Assembly (NCBI RefSeq): GCF_030409315.1
Contig: NZ_JAUFPS010000014.1
Location: forward strand, 1-64,000
Reading direction: 5' to 3'
DNA: 64,000 nucleotides
Source: Mucilaginibacter flavus
Lineage (GTDB): Bacteria; Bacteroidota; Bacteroidia; Sphingobacteriales; Sphingobacteriaceae
The notes beneath the pieces were generated by a model. That model had not been told where the DNA came from and searched no databases. It was given only the letters and a program-made list of their open reading frames with translations. A program made the translations under genes and the position numbers. The stretch's first letter is position 1. The number at the start of each line of letters is the position of its first letter. Below are positions 62,648 to 64,000 of this stretch, one piece after another.

Positions 62648-64000
62648 ATGTTAGATTTTATCAGTAAGCTTTTTGGAAGCAAATCAGAACGGGATGTAAA
62701 AGCTATCAGACCTTTGGTTGAAAAAATCAAGGCCGAATACGCGAAACTCGGAAGCATCAGCAATGATGAGCTTAGAGCTAAAACAATAAGTTTTAAACAA
62801 ACTATCGCCGATGGCCTTTCTGGTATCGACAGCGAAATAAAAGCTATAAAAGATCGCACCGAAGCCGAACTTGATATGGACGTAGCCGAAAAAGTGGAGT
62901 TATACACCCAACTTGATAAGCTTGAAAAAGACCGTAACAAGGAGCTGGAAGATATATTGATTAATATATTGCCCGAAGCATTTGCTGTGGTTAAAGAAAC
63001 TGCCAGCAGGTTAGCGGCCAATAAAACAATTGAAGTTACGGCAACCGATTTCGACCGGGAGCTTGCCGCGCGTAAAAGCAACGTGCTGATAAAAGGCGAT
63101 AAAGCTATTCACCATAACAGCTGGATTGCCGCGGGTAATGAAGTTACCTGGAACATGGTTCATTACGATGTACAGCTGATAGGCGGTGCCGTGTTGCACC
63201 AGGGTAAAATATCCGAAATGGCAACGGGTGAAGGTAAAACGCTGGTAGCCACGCTGCCTGCATACCTTAACGCGCTTGCTGGCCAGGGTGTACACATTGT
63301 AACCGTAAACGACTACCTGGCACGCCGCGATAGCGAGTGGATGGGCCCATTGTATGAGTTCCACGGTTTATCTGTTGATTGTATTGATAAACACGAGCCA
63401 AATTCTGAAGAACGCCGCAAGGCTTACTTAGCCGATATTACTTTTGGCACAAATAACGAGTTCGGTTTTGATTACCTGCGTGACAATATGACACGTAGCC
63501 CCGAAGAATTGGTGCAACGCAAATTACACTTCGCGATGGTGGATGAGGTCGATTCGGTTTTGATTGATGATGCCCGTACACCGCTAATTATATCTGGTCC
63601 TATTCCACGTGGCGACGAACATGAGTTTTATGAGTTAAAACCACGCATTGAGCGTTTGGTTAATGCCCAAAAAGCATACGTTAACCAGGTGTTGAATGAA
63701 GCCAAAAAAGCGATCAATGACGGTAACGCGGATGTTGATGGCGGCGGTTTAGCATTATTACGCGCTTATCGCGGTTTGCCAAAAAGCAAAGCTTTAATTA
63801 AGTTTTTGAGCGAAGGCGGTAACAGAACGGTGTTGCAAAAAGTGGAAAACCACTACATGCAGGATCAGGGCAAGGACATGCCTAAAGTAGATGCCGAGCT
63901 TTACTTTGTTATCGACGAAAAAAATAACCAGGTTGAACTGGCCGAAAAAGGCATTGAGTTGATCACCTCATCTGGCGAAGATCCTCATTTCTTTGTGATG
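62648..64000 (+). CDS. secA: Preprotein translocase ATPase SecA, N-terminal part (runs off the window)
   Basis: The frame is open from the ATG at 62648 to the end of the window (451 codons). It begins [20 protein letters not shown]. The Walker A motif is [20 protein letters not shown], followed by [28 protein letters not shown] and the [20 protein letters not shown]alker B region. SecA powers export of proteins through SecYEG. About 60% of the protein is missing only because the window ends. Confidence 0.96.
   Translation, partial: MLDFISKLFGSKSERDVKAIRPLVEKIKAEYAKLGSISNDELRAKTISFKQTIADGLSGIDSEIKAIKDRTEAELDMDVAEKVELYTQLDKLEKDRNKELEDILINILPEAFAVVKETASRLAANKTIEVTATDFDRELAARKSNVLIKGDKAIHHNSWIAAGNEVTWNMVHYDVQLIGGAVLHQGKISEMATGEGKTLVATLPAYLNALAGQGVHIVTVNDYLARRDSEWMGPLYEFHGLSVDCIDKHEPNSEERRKAYLADITFGTNNEFGFDYLRDNMTRSPEELVQRKLHFAMVDEVDSVLIDDARTPLIISGPIPRGDEHEFYELKPRIERLVNAQKAYVNQVLNEAKKAINDGNADVDGGGLALLRAYRGLPKSKALIKFLSEGGNRTVLQKVENHYMQDQGKDMPKVDAELYFVIDEKNNQVELAEKGIELITSSGEDPHFFVM

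Overview
The window looks like chromosomal DNA of a Bacteroidota bacterium, most likely Sphingobacteriaceae and Mucilaginibacter-like. This is inference from gene content, because no rRNA or other marker gene is present. The supporting signs are an alternative complex III/caa3-type oxidase gene cluster, TAnnTTTG promoter motifs, the order ftsX-DUF3098-uppP-truB-ribF, LytTR/LytS signalling pairs, DUF983, DUF2461 and DUF4293 proteins, and intergenic repeat types common in this phylum. I recognise no plasmid, prophage, CRISPR array, tRNA or rRNA.

Layout. Positions 86-18812 (minus strand) hold one long respiratory cluster. It is transcribed from a promoter and leader hairpin near 18860-18903: actA-actB-actC-actD-actE-actF (alternative complex III), cox subunits II and I, an AT-rich repeat, then ctaA, ctaB, two subunit III genes, a subunit IV, a SCO assembly factor, and DUF420, DUF983 and DUF2461 genes. 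An OmpA lipoprotein follows. Quinol electrons would pass through Act to the oxidase. The downstream genes make heme A and load copper. Positions 19065-24020 hold a deoxyhypusine-synthase-like gene without the catalytic lysine, an outer-membrane barrel, a methyltransferase-like protein, a SirB1-type protein and a secreted esterase. Positions 24055-28337 are two adjacent LytT/LytS sensor pairs. Positions 28495-29587 are prfB with its programmed +1 frameshift.

Positions 30376-43736 contain pgi, a REP-associated (IS200-like) tyrosine transposase between two elaborate palindromic units, glutamine cyclotransferase, yraN, dnaG (zinc ligands missing), a DMT transporter, asnS, two small genes, a repeat island and two tandem signal peptidase I genes. 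Positions 44076-53620 contain a three-domain GH18/deacetylase/GT2 membrane protein, a 53-aa Cys-rich membrane protein, an ATP-grasp-like protein, gpsA, two small secreted proteins, a second repeat island and a DEAD-box helicase with an RGG tail. Positions 53823-64000 contain a LuxR remnant, a DUF4293 gene, truA with a repeat-derived insertion, an ABC exporter, ftsX, a DUF3098 gene, uppP, truB, ribF and the first part of secA.

The most unusual theme is repeats. At least six loci share one architecture: short degenerate words in tandem, with a reverse-complementary copy of the same words on the other side of a spacer. The words differ between loci. One such element lies in frame inside truA. 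There are also two copies of a roughly 150-bp palindrome (51171-51327 and 60471-60622), modular repeat islands (40161-41039 and 51032-51550), and the RAYT-associated palindromes (32131-33020).
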